Shown piece after piece: positions 10,945 to 21,882 of a stretch of DNA of 64,000 nucleotides. Each line of letters starts with the position of its first letter. Within the stretch, counting starts at the first letter, position 1. The notes under the pieces are model-generated. The model did not search any database, was not told the DNA's origin, and saw nothing but the letters and a program-made list of their open reading frames with translations. A program made the position numbers and the translations under genes. The DNA comes from Apostichopus japonicus (Eukaryota > Echinodermata > Holothuroidea > Aspidochirotida > Stichopodidae), in the NCBI RefSeq assembly GCF_037975245.1, contig NC_092583.1, positions 11,361,764 through 11,425,763 of the forward strand, in the 5' to 3' direction.

Positions 10945-13900
10945 CTACAGAGTATCTATCTGAACAACCTCTTCCTCCATCGTCGTCTGGAGCTGTTCGG
11001 TGGAGACCTCAGTTTCATCTGGACCTGGATCAGCTACGATGATATCCTCCTGCATCGATGTGGTGGTGGCTGACCCCTCGCTGACCTTCGGTACAATGTT
11101 AATGACAGTCTTATCTTGGTTCGTGTCCCCGCTGTCATTTCTGTGGGTTTTGAGATGTCTCCTGAGAGCAAACTTCACTATGAAACCTTTCCCGCATGTA
11201 GGACACACGTACGGTTTCTCTCCGGTGTGGGTGCGGGTGTGCCGCTGCCACGTACCCCACTCCGCAAACGCCTTGTCACAGAACTCGCATGCGTAAGGTT
11301 TGGATCCCGTGTGAGTTCTCTCGTGCCTCTGGACATGAGCCAACTGAGCAAAGGGTTTGTTGCAGTACTGACATGGATAAGGTTTCAGGCCGGTATGGGT
11401 AGCCGTATGTATCCGATGACTGGAGTAATTTCGAAACTCCCTGGGACAGTATTGGCATTTGTACAGCGTTTCGCCTGTGTGGATGGCCTCGTGGGCTTTC
11501 AGCGACAGCTTTGCGGTGAAGTTTCGTCCGCAGTACTGGCACATGTAACGCATCTCCTTGCCTATTTCATGTCTCTTCATGTGGTTCTCGTAGCCGCCGT
11601 GGGAGAAGAAGTTCTTGTTACATTTGTGACACTTTTTGTGGAACTTGGGCTCAAACATGTCAACTTTTTGAACACACACTAAACTGCTTCCAAAGATCTC
11701 AAATATACTGAGTGATTCAAATACCTTCTCCTCATTTCCCTTTGACTCCTCCTCCTCCCCTCTCTCTGTATTGGCTTCTTCCTCCATCTCGTCGTCGGTG
11801 GCTTCGGACTCGTCCGCTGGGTCCTGGTGTCCTCCTACCTCCTGAATCTCTACCGCTGCTGCCTGCGTGGCATCCTTTGGATCGGCAGCCGTGGAGGTGT
11901 TCACGTCTGCACCGACACTCAACTCGACCAGAGCATTTCTTGCCTCGTCGTCGTGACCTGGGTTCAAGGTCTCCCTTTCCACCATTTGAGGTTTGCGATT
12001 ATACCTCTGCCTGATCTTTTCCATGTTTGGATTTTCATAGATAGAAGGTGAAATAAAGTCATCGTCAACATTAACCTGAAAGCTGTATTCTGGTTTTGTC
12101 GGATCGAGACTCTGGGACTCAGAAAGGTCATTTGCAACTTCCATCTGTACGGCAATCTCCTTTGCTACCATCCGTGTCTCTTCGTCCATTTTCCCTTCCG
12201 TTGGGATGCCTGAAGCATCTTCCGAAGTCGTGGCAATCGGATGGATCTCATCCTCGATTGCAAATGATAAAATTTCTATCGGACCTTGTGCGGTCTGAAG
12301 CTTGGTGGTAGAAAGTACCTGAGTTGCCACAGCGGAAGTCGTAGCTACTTCCGCCTTTGAAACCCCAATAAGGGGGAGCAGGTCTTGCGCACTCTTCGAT
12401 CCTCCCTCGATCTGAACCTCTGTAGCGATGCCCCCAGTGCTAGCCTCTGACATCTCGTTGCTTTGTTTTGTCTCTTTCATTTTCTCCATTGACTGCACGA
12501 AGCTCTTCAGAGCGAGTGCTAAGATCTCGGCATCCTGATTTGTCGGCATGGCGTGAGTCTTCATGTGGCGAGCAAGGACGTGGCTCACTGCGAAGGACTT
12601 TTGGCATACCGAACAAGAGAATGGCTTCTCACCTGTGTGGGTTCTCTCGTGTCGCTGGAGTGACCCACATTCTGCGTAAGATTTTCCGCATGTTCCACAA
12701 ACGTATGGACGCTCCAGGGAATGAGAGCGCATGTGGGTTTTGAGCTGACTCTTCTGTCGGAAACTTTTGTCGCAGCAGGTGCACAGGTACGGTCTTTCAC
12801 CTGTGTGACACCGTGAGTGTACTTCTAATACAGACTTATGGGTGAAACATTTACCACAATCGGTGCATTGATAAGGTCTGTCCACTTCATTGAAATGAGC
12901 GTTCCTACCATGCCTCTTCAGAGTCAACATATCGCGAAAGACCTCTCCGCATTTTCGACACTTGAACTGGTCGATGCCTATGTGATACTGGTTGTGTTTC
13001 AGAAGACTCTCCTCTGTGCTGTAGACCTTGTTACAGAACTGACAGACTGATGTGGACTTGTCTGAGTGCATGCATTTAAGGTGTTTGAAGAGACTGCTGG
13101 AATAGCAGAACGATTTATCACAGACTGTGCAGCAGTACTTCTTCTCCCCGGTGTGGGTGCTCTCGTGCATCCTCAGTTGTCTGGGCTTGGTGAAAACCTT
13201 ACGACAATAGGTACAACTGTATGTCCTATCTCTGGCTGCTATCCTTGGCCCCGTTCCTTTCTCGTGGTGACTCTCGTGTTTCTGACAGTACCATTCCGTC
13301 GAAAATCCTTTACCGCAGAAACGGCAGATGTACGGCCTCTCTTTCTTGTGAAACGTTCTCACGTGACGTTCCACAAAGTGCTTCGTTTGGAAAGTCTTCT
13401 GGCAGAGTGCACAACTGAATGCATTTTGATTCGAATGACTTTTAAGGTGTGACCTATAACTGGCCCACGTGGTGCACACTTTCTGACACTTTCGACATTG
13501 GAAGATCTCTCCCTCGTCGCCTGATGATTCGACATCCTCTTTCTCACCTTTGATCAAATCTTTCTCTTCCAGTGACAGGTGACTTTTTCTCATCAAGCCA
13601 TCCTCGTTATATTCAAATATCGCAATCTGTCCTTCAGTAGCTTCCGTCCCCATGGCCTCTCCTCCCTCCATTTCTGTCTCTGACGACCTGGCTTGGTTTT
13701 CTTCATCGTCAGTGCATTCGCTGTCATCCTCTTCACAGAGATATCTTTCTTCTTCTTCGTCAAGAATGGTGACAGGAATGCTAATACCCGAGGCCAACAT
13801 CTCATCGTTGGTGTCGTCGATTTCTACCGGATGGTCACGTTCAATAGCTTCTCTTCCTTGCGGGTCTTCGTTGCCGATACTGCTTGTAACACCATCAGTG

Positions 13901-14160
13901 GGAGTGTACTGTGATGCACCATCTTCATTGTCTTGCATACTCATTTCTGTTTCTCCCTCTTTGCTAACTTCAGCCTGATCATCGACGTTGGTTTCAACCT
14001 GAGGGTTCACGTCGGTTGCTATCTCCTGTTCCATGTTCGTTATCACCTGACTCTCCATACTGCCCTCAATCACGATCTCACTGTCCATGTTTCTTCCACC
14101 CTCACTCTCCATGCTGGTATCCATCTCACTCTCCATTTTGGTTGCAACCTGACTCTCCAT
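10945..14160 (-). CDS. C2H2 zinc-finger protein 1, 17 fingers in two arrays
   Basis: 1071 codons in one exon; likely nuclear DNA-binding regulator. Start ATG at 14160-14158 sits in a strong Kozak context (gatcaccATGG), just inside a splice acceptor. The frame stays open 12 bases further through a TTG, but no earlier ATG exists. Residues 1-70 are degenerate MES-x-V repeats, followed by Asp/Glu-rich sequence. Array 1 spans about residues 219-536 (11 fingers), a Ser/Thr/Glu-rich linker follows, and array 2 spans about 840-1006 (6 fingers). Many inter-finger linkers are TGEKP-like. Each array is preceded by an acidic stretch and an IFE motif (IAIFEYNED, then LSIFEIFG). No KRAB, SCAN, BTB or ZAD domain is seen. 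The DNA target is unknown. Confidence 0.93.
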   Translation of the reverse strand: MESQVATKMESEMDTSMESEGGRNMDSEIVIEGSMESQVITNMEQEIATDVNPQVETNVDDQAEVSKEGETEMSMQDNEDGASQYTPTDGVTSSIGNEDPQGREAIERDHPVEIDDTNDEMLASGISIPVTILDEEEERYLCEEDDSECTDDEENQARSSETEMEGGEAMGTEATEGQIAIFEYNEDGLMRKSHLSLEEKDLIKGEKEDVESSGDEGEIFQCRKCQKVCTTWASYRSHLKSHSNQNAFSCALCQKTFQTKHFVERHVRTFHKKERPYICRFCGKGFSTEWYCQKHESHHEKGTGPRIAARDRTYSCTYCRKVFTKPRQLRMHESTHTGEKKYCCTVCDKSFCYSSSLFKHLKCMHSDKSTSVCQFCNKVYSTEESLLKHNQYHIGIDQFKCRKCGEVFRDMLTLKRHGRNAHFNEVDRPYQCTDCGKCFTHKSVLEVHSRCHTGERPYLCTCCDKSFRQKSQLKTHMRSHSLERPYVCGTCGKSYAECGSLQRHERTHTGEKPFSCSVCQKSFAVSHVLARHMKTHAMPTNQDAEILALALKSFVQSMEKMKETKQSNEMSEASTGGIATEVQIEGGSKSAQDLLPLIGVSKAEVATTSAVATQVLSTTKLQTAQGPIEILSFAIEDEIHPIATTSEDASGIPTEGKMDEETRMVAKEIAVQMEVANDLSESQSLDPTKPEYSFQVNVDDDFISPSIYENPNMEKIRQRYNRKPQMVERETLNPGHDDEARNALVELSVGADVNTSTAADPKDATQAAAVEIQEVGGHQDPADESEATDDEMEEEANTERGEEEESKGNEEKVFESLSIFEIFGSSLVCVQKVDMFEPKFHKKCHKCNKNFFSHGGYENHMKRHEIGKEMRYMCQYCGRNFTAKLSLKAHEAIHTGETLYKCQYCPREFRNYSSHRIHTATHTGLKPYPCQYCNKPFAQLAHVQRHERTHTGSKPYACEFCDKAFAEWGTWQRHTRTHTGEKPYVCPTCGKGFIVKFALRRHLKTHRNDSGDTNQDKTVINIVPKVSEGSATTTSMQEDIIVADPGPDETEVSTEQLQTTMEEEVVQIDTL

Positions 14161-14190
14161 GGTGATCACCAAAGTATCTAGGAGAAAAGA
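14161..14190 (-). other. splice acceptor and 5' UTR at the start of the zinc-finger 1 coding exon
   Basis: Minus strand: pyrimidine-rich ttttctcctag, then ATACTTTGGTGATCACC before the ATG. The coding exon therefore starts at 14177, and at least one upstream non-coding exon exists. Confidence 0.7.
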
Positions 14191-17100
14191 ATATTAACGT
14201 TTATGAAAAGAAGACAAAAAAGGGGAAATAAGAAACAAAATTGAAAAGTTTATTGAATAGGATGATGAAATCAAAATCTGGTGCTCTACTGACAGAGCTG
14301 TGCGGCCAATATGTTGGACAATTTCCCGATCATAGCCCTTTCTTGAAGCAAGTTTATAGAACTCTGAGGCAATGTCATCCAGCATCAGTGCTTACAACCC
14401 AGAAAGAGGTAGGTTTTAACGGAACAGTAAGAGATAATCTGTTTGTTTTTTGGTTGCAAATTCAAACGACACATGTAGTTGACTGGGAAATCATTAGAAC
14501 ATTTGAAATTTAAGCAGACTTGTTGGTTACAACTTACAACCAGATTCAAACTAGTGATGTACCAACTACAAGTCAGGTTTGAGCAAGAAGTTTTAAATGT
14601 AATTCTGCATTAAACATATAAATCAAAACAATAGTGTTGTAATGTTTGTTATACCATTTGAATGTTATTCATAGCTAAAGGCAAGGCTGCAGTTCTACAC
14701 AGAGGGCTCTAACAGTTGTAATTCAATGGTTGTTTGATCAGGAAACAAAACATAAACCGAATTTTTCCACAGGCTTTTTGACACGGATGCAACAGATGTT
14801 GTTATAAAGGGTACAGAATTCTCTTACTTGAAAAACATGTTTACCTTTGTATTGTATTAAGTTAATGTATTTACTAAAAAAACACCACCAAAAGCCCACA
14901 TGCTCAGTGAGTATTTGCCACATGTTATATGAAAACATAAAATGTAACACTTAGGCTTAGATTGTCAAATTTGTACAATAATAAATATCTTCAAATGATC
15001 AGCAAGTAACCTGGCACGCATGAGAACCTACTGTACTGTATGTCACTCCTTACGCACAACCCTTCTACACTGTTAGAGTTTTATTGTTCACAAGGTTTTT
15101 AGATTTGAACTTGGAACTGTTAAGGGCAATTCCATGCAAAGGTGGACATGACCACCCTATTTTCAAGATTGTCATATATATGTATGTACACATTTGGTAT
15201 CAAATTAAACTTTAACTTGAAGTGTGAAGTTTTCAGATATAACATGTTTGGACTATATAATGTTTGGACTATTGAGTGTATATATATACTTGTGGTGTGC
15301 CATAATGAAGTTATGAAACATGGTACATGAAACAAAAATTGACTTTTGCATCTGAGTTGCAACAGTGCCCTGAAATACATTTCTACACTTTCAACACCCT
15401 CCTCTCACTTTTGATATTAATACTTCCACCAAGAATATGGATTGAAACACTTTTTTTGTGTCCCCACAGAATGTGGCACTTTTAAATAAAATTTTGTATA
15501 ACTTTAAGACATGATTCAAAAGGACCACATGCCAAGTATAAAACATTTTACTCATTTGAATTTGATTTGTCATCCAAAAACATGGTTATTTTTAAAATGT
15601 ACTTTCTTTAATTGTACTGTTTGAGACCCAATTAAAGAATATAATTGTGACTTTGATATTCAATAGACTTTGATGTGTGTCTGTATTTGTTATTTTTTTT
15701 TGGGGGGGGAGGGGGGTTCCTGCTATATTTATTCATTTTACAACTTTACAGAATCTCAGTTGACTTCTGATTATGTTAATAATGTAACTGACAAAAAAAT
15801 CTAAATTGCTTGTAATTGTTATTCACTATCATACATGTACACTTGCACCGTAATACTTTTTCTCTTCCAATACCAATTTTGTCTTTGAATACTAAATTTG
15901 TGTTTCTGGACATTAAATCCGCGATATGAGCATGGATGTTTTCCCAGAGCACAATGTGTTCATGTACATACTTCTTATTTCCTGAAGTATGTCTTACTTT
16001 TGTCATAAATTGTGACCCACACCGATCAATGATGTATCATTTCTATATAATTTTAAAGTCAAAATCATTTTCCTGAATCACAGCCGGGAGAAATGCTGTA
16101 CGGTACCGTACAAATAAAATTTCTCACAAAATGGAGATATTTCCAAGTATATCTTTACTGAAGAACACAAATATCAACACCATTGCAAATATTTCATGTA
16201 AACAATTTCATAATTACTCATATGTCTATTCCTCAAAAAAATTATAAGTTTTACTGTAACATTAATATATCAACTGAATAAGTGAATCCCAAACTCCACT
16301 GACAGTTAATGGTAGCCTACTTTTGTAAACAAGAACAAACCATTTAAGTTTGCAGACAACAAACAATCAGTGATTTTGTTTATCTAGGCTTACCCCAAAT
16401 GGGCAAAGTTTATTCAATAATAAGAAACCATTAAACACATTTCATATTCTTCATAAGGAGAAGCAATTCATTATAATTATTAGTATTAATAATTCATAGA
16501 AAGGAATAAAGTAACAACTTATGATCTGTACCCTAGCAGAACAATGACAAATTTTTAAAGCATATTTCAACTTTTAATGCTAGTTGCAATTTAGCATAAT
16601 CAGACCGGCCAAGCTGTCTTTCACAAAAATAGGGAGATTTGCAATTTTCCATCCCAAAAGTGGGAAGATAAGGTTATAATAAAGCGAGAGGGATAATTGA
16701 GTAAAATCCAACTCAACTATGACAGCAGTTAAAGTAACATAAAAATATTATTGGGTTTTATTATGTCACCTCTGTTGTGCTCATGACAGCAGACCACAAT
16801 GGCATAATCATATTACTAAAACCGAAAAATGAAGATTTTCTCCGCATTCCAAACGCAGATCAAACATATGCACAGCTCAATTCTGATCACAATTGAGACT
16901 CGAGAACAAAATGAACTTGTGCTGCAGATTAGGCTATCAAAATTTGCATAAAAATAGGATGGACAACTGCCTTCAAAAGTGGGAAAGTTGTCAGGTTTGC
17001 GTAAGGCTGGATCTTACTGTAGGCCCTTTGCCTAACGCTTAGGCTTTATCCAAGAAACAGACACTGGTATTAATTGTCATGTCCAGTTAGGCCTACTTTA

Positions 17101-17475
17101 GTTACTTGTTAAGGCAGGCTAATTACTATCTCCAACATTAGGCCTAGTAGTAGGCTAGTACTAGTATTACTACGAGTAGTAGTACCTAGCCTATCTAGGC
17201 ATATAACCTTCATTCTTATGCTAAGCGATTAATTAAAATGGGAATTACAGACCAGACGAAAACTAGCTTATTACTTGGTTAGGCCTAACGACAGTAAAGT
17301 AGCTACAGTAGTGGTACTAGTAGGCCTATACTACTTTCTTGGTGATTTCGATGCATAATTATGTAATTGCCGCTATGTTTGTTACAATGCCGAGTGCTAT
17401 CATTAGGCAAGGATTGTTTACAAAACATCTGGCATCATCCAGCTCAATCTTTCACAGGATGAAGTCATCAACATA
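14191..17475. other. probable 5' intron of zinc-finger gene 1, no coding exon seen
   Basis: AT-rich, without a recognisable gene. The 90-codon plus frame at 14241-14513 matches no family I know. 17040-17340 is dense in taggcctag-type palindromic words. Confidence 0.4.
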
Positions 17476-17483
17476 TGACTTAC

Positions 17484-17740
17484 AGTGACAAATACTTCGA
17501 TGAATCTATGTCAAAGATTTCAGTCTTCCTTCTTTTGAAGCCTTGATGGATTGAAAAGAAAATGATGATTTTCGACTTTCTTTCAGTCAAGTAACCTGGC
17601 ATTAGTGAATTCGAGGGCGCTCGACAAAAACAAGAATTCCGCGCATGATGTTCCATCCGTAAAGGTGTCGGCACCACAATTGTTTCATTGACTTTGAGCT
17701 TACACACTAAACTCGTCACTTTCAAGACCCGTAAATGCAT
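17484..17740 (-). other. candidate non-coding first exon of zinc-finger gene 1
   Basis: A consensus donor (GTAAGT) occurs on the minus strand at 17483-17478, and the sequence upstream is less AT-rich than its surroundings. Joining it to the acceptor at 14178 would give a 5' UTR. The open frame here does not run in frame into the zinc-finger protein. Confidence 0.25.
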
Positions 17741-18004
17741 AGATTGGCGTCTTCAACTGCCATATCCCACCAACCACATTATAGCTGAGATCTAAGCCTG
17801 TTATGACATTTGCAAATTGGCATATCATGACGGTTTAGCTTTAGAACAAGAAAGGAACAAGTTTAGCATACTGAATCCCAACCCTTCTATCTGGTCCTTC
17901 GCCCGGAGTTATATAAACATTGAACAAAAAAATTCTAAAAATGGTTTATATCACCTTCAATCCTCCCAACTTTCACACCATCTGTACTTTAAATTATAGC
18001 TTAC

Positions 18005-18169
18005 TCTTTCCCATAAAATAATTGTGTTCACCGTGCTCATTAACCTGTCTGTATTCTGTGAGTGTTTTTGTCCCATCTGTTACTGTAACTTGTCATTTAG
18101 CCTCTGAAGAAGATCCTGCTAGGATCGAAAGGTCAGGCCAACTTACTTTTACACATTCTTTCCCATAAA
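18005..18169 (+). mobile_element. short retroposon-like insertion with 13-bp target duplication
   Basis: Perfect direct repeats tctttcccataaa at 18005-18017 and 18157-18169 enclose about 139 bp. The insert contains ctctgaagaagatcctgcta then ggatcgaaa: a small hairpin (gatcc, 5-base loop, ggatc) between CTGAAGA and GAAA. A diverged copy of this motif lies on the minus strand near 28570-28607. The motif recalls the hammerhead-like core of Penelope-type retroelements, but the fold is not complete. Confidence 0.5.
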
Positions 18170-18290
18170 GGCAGAAAAATCAATATGATGGTTACTGAGA
18201 ACATGCTAAAATTACAAGCATTACATTAGTTCATTTAAGCTCTTTTCAATGGTTTAACTTTTCGAGCGGATGTATACACTACTCGAACGA

Positions 18291-19290
18291 CTTGCCCGAA
18301 AAATATAACCAAAATTTTTCGCGCGGTCCGCGCGCGTTCCACATGTTAATGTGCATATCAAATAGGCATTCATCGGTTATTACATCACATGCCAATAACA
18401 TAAAATCATTTTCCGTCTTACTATTCTTCCATATTGGTTATAATTATTGGGGAAGTCGTTACAACAATAATGATAATAAAAATAATTATATAAGTGTAAC
18501 CATTGAAAAACACATTGCAAATTCTTCTTCTTTTTTCAGTAGGTGCGAATGGCGGAGCTAGGGGTATTGGTCAGGGGGAGAGAATGGTCTGTAGGGGCGC
18601 TTTTGACACTATCTAAGCGGAGCGCCACCACAGGTTGGCGCGGAGCGTACAGAATTTTTTTTTGAGTAAAGATACTCCTTAGATCGCCGGAAATGACCCT
18701 TTCCGGGCCTTGCTAATTTGCAGATAAACGAAGAATAAATAGGTGTCATCGCCTTTTGTCAGAAAATTGCACCCGCAAAATGTGACAAATGTCAATAGGT
18801 ATTTGAGAGCGCAATAAAAAAGTCAATAATCGCGAATAGTAAAAAGTGGTAAATAGCTGAAAAGGGCGCCAGCAGTCCATTTGAGTCCGTCAGGGGGGCA
18901 TCCGCCCCCTCTGACTGTATGGACGCTCCGCCACTGGTAGGTGCCCGAAAAATTCTCAGCATATTGCCCGAATTTTCGACCAAAAATTTGATAAACACAT
19001 TGCAAATTATTCTTCTTTCAGTAGGTGCTCGAAAAATTCTCAGCATATTGCCCGAATTTTCACCCCAAAATTGAAAAACACATTGCAAATTATTATTCTT
19101 TCAGTAGATGCCCGAAAAATTCTCAGCATATTGCCGAATTTCACCAAAAAAGAAAAGAAAAACACACTGCAAATTATTCTTCTTCCAGTAGGTGCCCGAA
19201 AAATTCTCAGCAAATTGCCCGAATTTTCACAAAAAAATATTGGTGGGGGGGGGGGGGATGCAGCCCCCCGCCTCCTACGCCTATGCCGAT
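18291..19290. repeat. composite repeat D with 83-bp internal tandem units
   Basis: Starts around acttgcccgaaaaatataac and ends ccgcctcctacgcctatg. From 18945 to 19235 it holds about 3.5 tandem units of some 83 bp (cccgaaaaattctcagcata, ttgcccgaattttc, cacattgcaaatta). A hAT-like element is nested at 18547-18936. Related sequence recurs in both orientations at 42857-43330 and in part at 50040-50110. No coding capacity. Confidence 0.75.
18547..18936. mobile_element. hAT-like MITE, family E copy 1
   Basis: Ends ..atggcggagctagg and gctccgccactg form terminal inverted repeats of about 12 bp. Perfect 8-bp target duplications gtaggtgc lie at 18539-18546 and 18937-18944. It interrupts a tandem unit of repeat D, whose uninterrupted sister units supply the empty-site sequence. 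Other copies are at 37520-37903 and 55404-55766. Confidence 0.85.
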
Positions 19291-20202
19291 TGTGTTGTGG
19301 TACTGACTGGAATTTAGGACTGAGCCGTAGATATCTTCGTTCGGTGGTACAAAGCAGAACTACAAAATAAAAGGTTCGTTGGCACCAACAGTAACAGTGG
19401 ATTCGAAGTATTTCACAGATCATCCACGAGGAGGCAGAATGAGGAGGCAGATCCCACAGGGATACTTGCACAAATTTGAGGGGTACAGGAGTTTGTATCT
19501 GCTATTCCCAATAGGGTTGCTGTTATAACAGCAGTGTTGCGCCTCATTCTCTACTTTTCTTATCTCGAAAATTCAATGAAATGTCGTTACAATGCGAAAT
19601 TTCGACAACTTGTGTGGAGATTGGTAGAAGTTGCTTATTAATAAAAAAAATAAGAACGGCGATATTTGACGATATTTCGTCATTGGCACACTCAACGCTG
19701 TGATTTCTGGAGAAGTTTCAAGAGGATAAAAGACAACAAAATTCGACATTTGGAGTAAAGTCGGTATTTTCTGATAAAATTGTCGAGCTTTTGAATAGAA
19801 AGTAAATAAACAAAACTGTTTAAAATATACATTGAACATCGTTGCACCTACATATATTTATTCTTTTTGACACAAAGCAGGGTGGGCAGGGGGGGGTGGT
19901 GGGGGTGTGGCTGAGTAGTCAAGAACGATTGTGATAAGTACTTTGAAATTGTCAAAGAACCAATAGAGATATCTGTGTCAAGTTGTTTCCTGCACACATC
20001 TCATCCACTTAACGTATCTCTTAAAATCATAGATCAACTTTAATAATAACTGCTCCAAATTTAAACCCCCAAGGGCCACTTCTATTTTTCCAGGAATAAG
20101 CATATAATATAGTCTTTGCTTCTTGGTATGCAGGTGGCATGCTAAGGAGACCATACAGCTGATGTGATTTAGTTAATACTCCACTCCATATTTTTGCGCT
20201 GC
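19291..20202. other. intergenic, no gene recognised
   Basis: Short open frames only. A G-rich tract lies at 19880-19910. No family similarity or clear repeat boundary seen. Confidence 0.4.
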
Positions 20203-20578
20203 TTAAAGGGTGTGAAGACTCACGCAAAAAGAAACCTCTAATGCCGGAAATCTGACCTAGTTTCGAATGAGGTGTAACAGAAGTGTTAGACACCACCATC
20301 GATCACAGAAAAAAAAAAACAAACAGCTTGCTACCGTCGGTAATTAGACACTAGTTCGTGTACAGTCAGTACATACAGCTGCGGTTAATACCCACAGCAC
20401 AGTGTATAGACGTTACAGTGATGGACATCTCAGGTCCAGCTAAAGATAACAAGGTATCACGTTTCATTAATGTCTGCATTTTGTAGCGACACAAACAAAA
20501 CGTCACTTGCAAGCAACAGAAAGTAAACTGTTTCAGATGACGGCACGTGGTTTGGGGCGAGTCTTCAATGCCTTTAAA
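20203..20578. mobile_element. TTAA-flanked MITE, family C copy 2
   Basis: Begins TTAAAGGGTGTGAAGACTC and ends GAGTCTTCAATGCCTTTAA, same orientation as the copy at 10268-10636. Here the inverted ends match better (AGG, four bases, GAAGACTC). Confidence 0.78.
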
Positions 20579-21882
20579 CAAAATATAAAATAGCTAGAGA
20601 CATATTGCTCAAAAACGGGTTCTTCGTGTGTTTCCACAATAAATATAATTTTGAACTAAGTTCAACTTCTACTCTCTCACCAAATCCAACTTCTTCGAGT
20701 TAGATAACTATCACTGAATTAATTCAACACAAAATGCATTATTACACAGCATCAATTATGACCCTCATGTTAACTTGAGACTAATATTGACGGACAACCA
20801 TGATGTACCACTTTGCATACATTTTTTTAATATTTAAAAATCTATGTGACACAGTTGAAACCGACAGAGCAAAAAAAAAAACATACATATATCACTGACC
20901 TATTAGATATAATATTGCAAAACTCGAACTGAAAATTGATTAAGCAAAATCTTTTGGTAAATACCCTTCTTGACTAATTATCGTTTTTGAAGATATTAGA
21001 CGGAAGCACTTTCCACAAACATTTTCACATCAAAAATATTACATTTCTAAAATCATCTGATACTGGCTTTGACCACCCCATAGAAACAGCAAGGGTTATA
21101 ACCGACATAATCTCCTCGAAAGAGTTAATCAAACCCGACCAAGGGAAACTTTAAGAATTAACCTCCTGGTGGCAGTATGATGCATGGCAAATTCTTAAAA
21201 GAGGTCTGGTCGTCCGAGACCACCCAATTTCTGTAAGGGCTACCAACTTTCTGTTCGGACAACCACAATCAGCTTTGGTGGATATCCAGCGGATGACTAG
21301 TGTTTCACATCAAATTCAGATTTCATTGAAAACAAAAAGGCCCCTAAAATGGTGTTTATTGGTATCACCCCCCACCATCACTTTGGAGATCCTGAAATAA
21401 CAAAATAAAAAGTGGTAGGCCTATATGATCCACCAGAAGGGGAAGTCTTTCTTGGCCGGACAATTGCTGTTCTCTTAACCCAACTACACATCTTCCCGAC
21501 AGTTTCCATGTCAGTCGTTCTTTGTTTATTCTGCTACAAATTTTCTGACTAAATTTGCTGTTCAGACCATGAAAAAACTAAGACCTGGTTGTCCGAAGGA
21601 TAACCAGATAAACAGTCAAAAATTTTGCCCTGTGATGTCCAAATCAAAACTGACAAAAATGATATCCCAAATCAATTTCCCATAGCAATATTTTCTCAAC
21701 TGCTTTTGAGTTTTTCAAGGGTGGGTTAGCATTTCCATTGCATAAATTATTAAAGGGAGACAAATTTTTATGTCTCCTTTTTAATGGAAAAGTTTTTCTG
21801 CTGCATATTCATGAGTAAATCTGCATTGTGTATCTAGTTCAATACAGACTACTTTATCACTCAGAGCCTGCTTGACTGTCGT
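20579..21882 (-). other. 3' flank / possible 3' UTR of zinc-finger gene 2
   Basis: No exon seen. AATAAA occurs on the minus strand at 21530-21525 and 21360-21355, either of which could end the transcript. agacctggttgtccgaagga at 21580 resembles 5968-5990 and marks a small dispersed repeat. Confidence 0.35.

Noticed and set aside
11116-11682. 188-codon plus-strand frame (also 13066-13452 and 22824-23333)
   Set aside because: These run antisense to the zinc-finger coding exons and arise from their codon structure. No start, splice or family evidence.
14161-14172. Zinc-finger 1 starting four codons earlier
   Set aside because: The earlier codon is TTG, and the sequence just upstream is a splice acceptor. 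The ATG at 14160 has a strong Kozak context.
10268-20578. Segmental duplication of zinc-finger gene plus 3' flank
   Set aside because: The shared block ends exactly at TTAA with inverted termini, is much more similar than the coding regions, and lies at different distances from the two stops.
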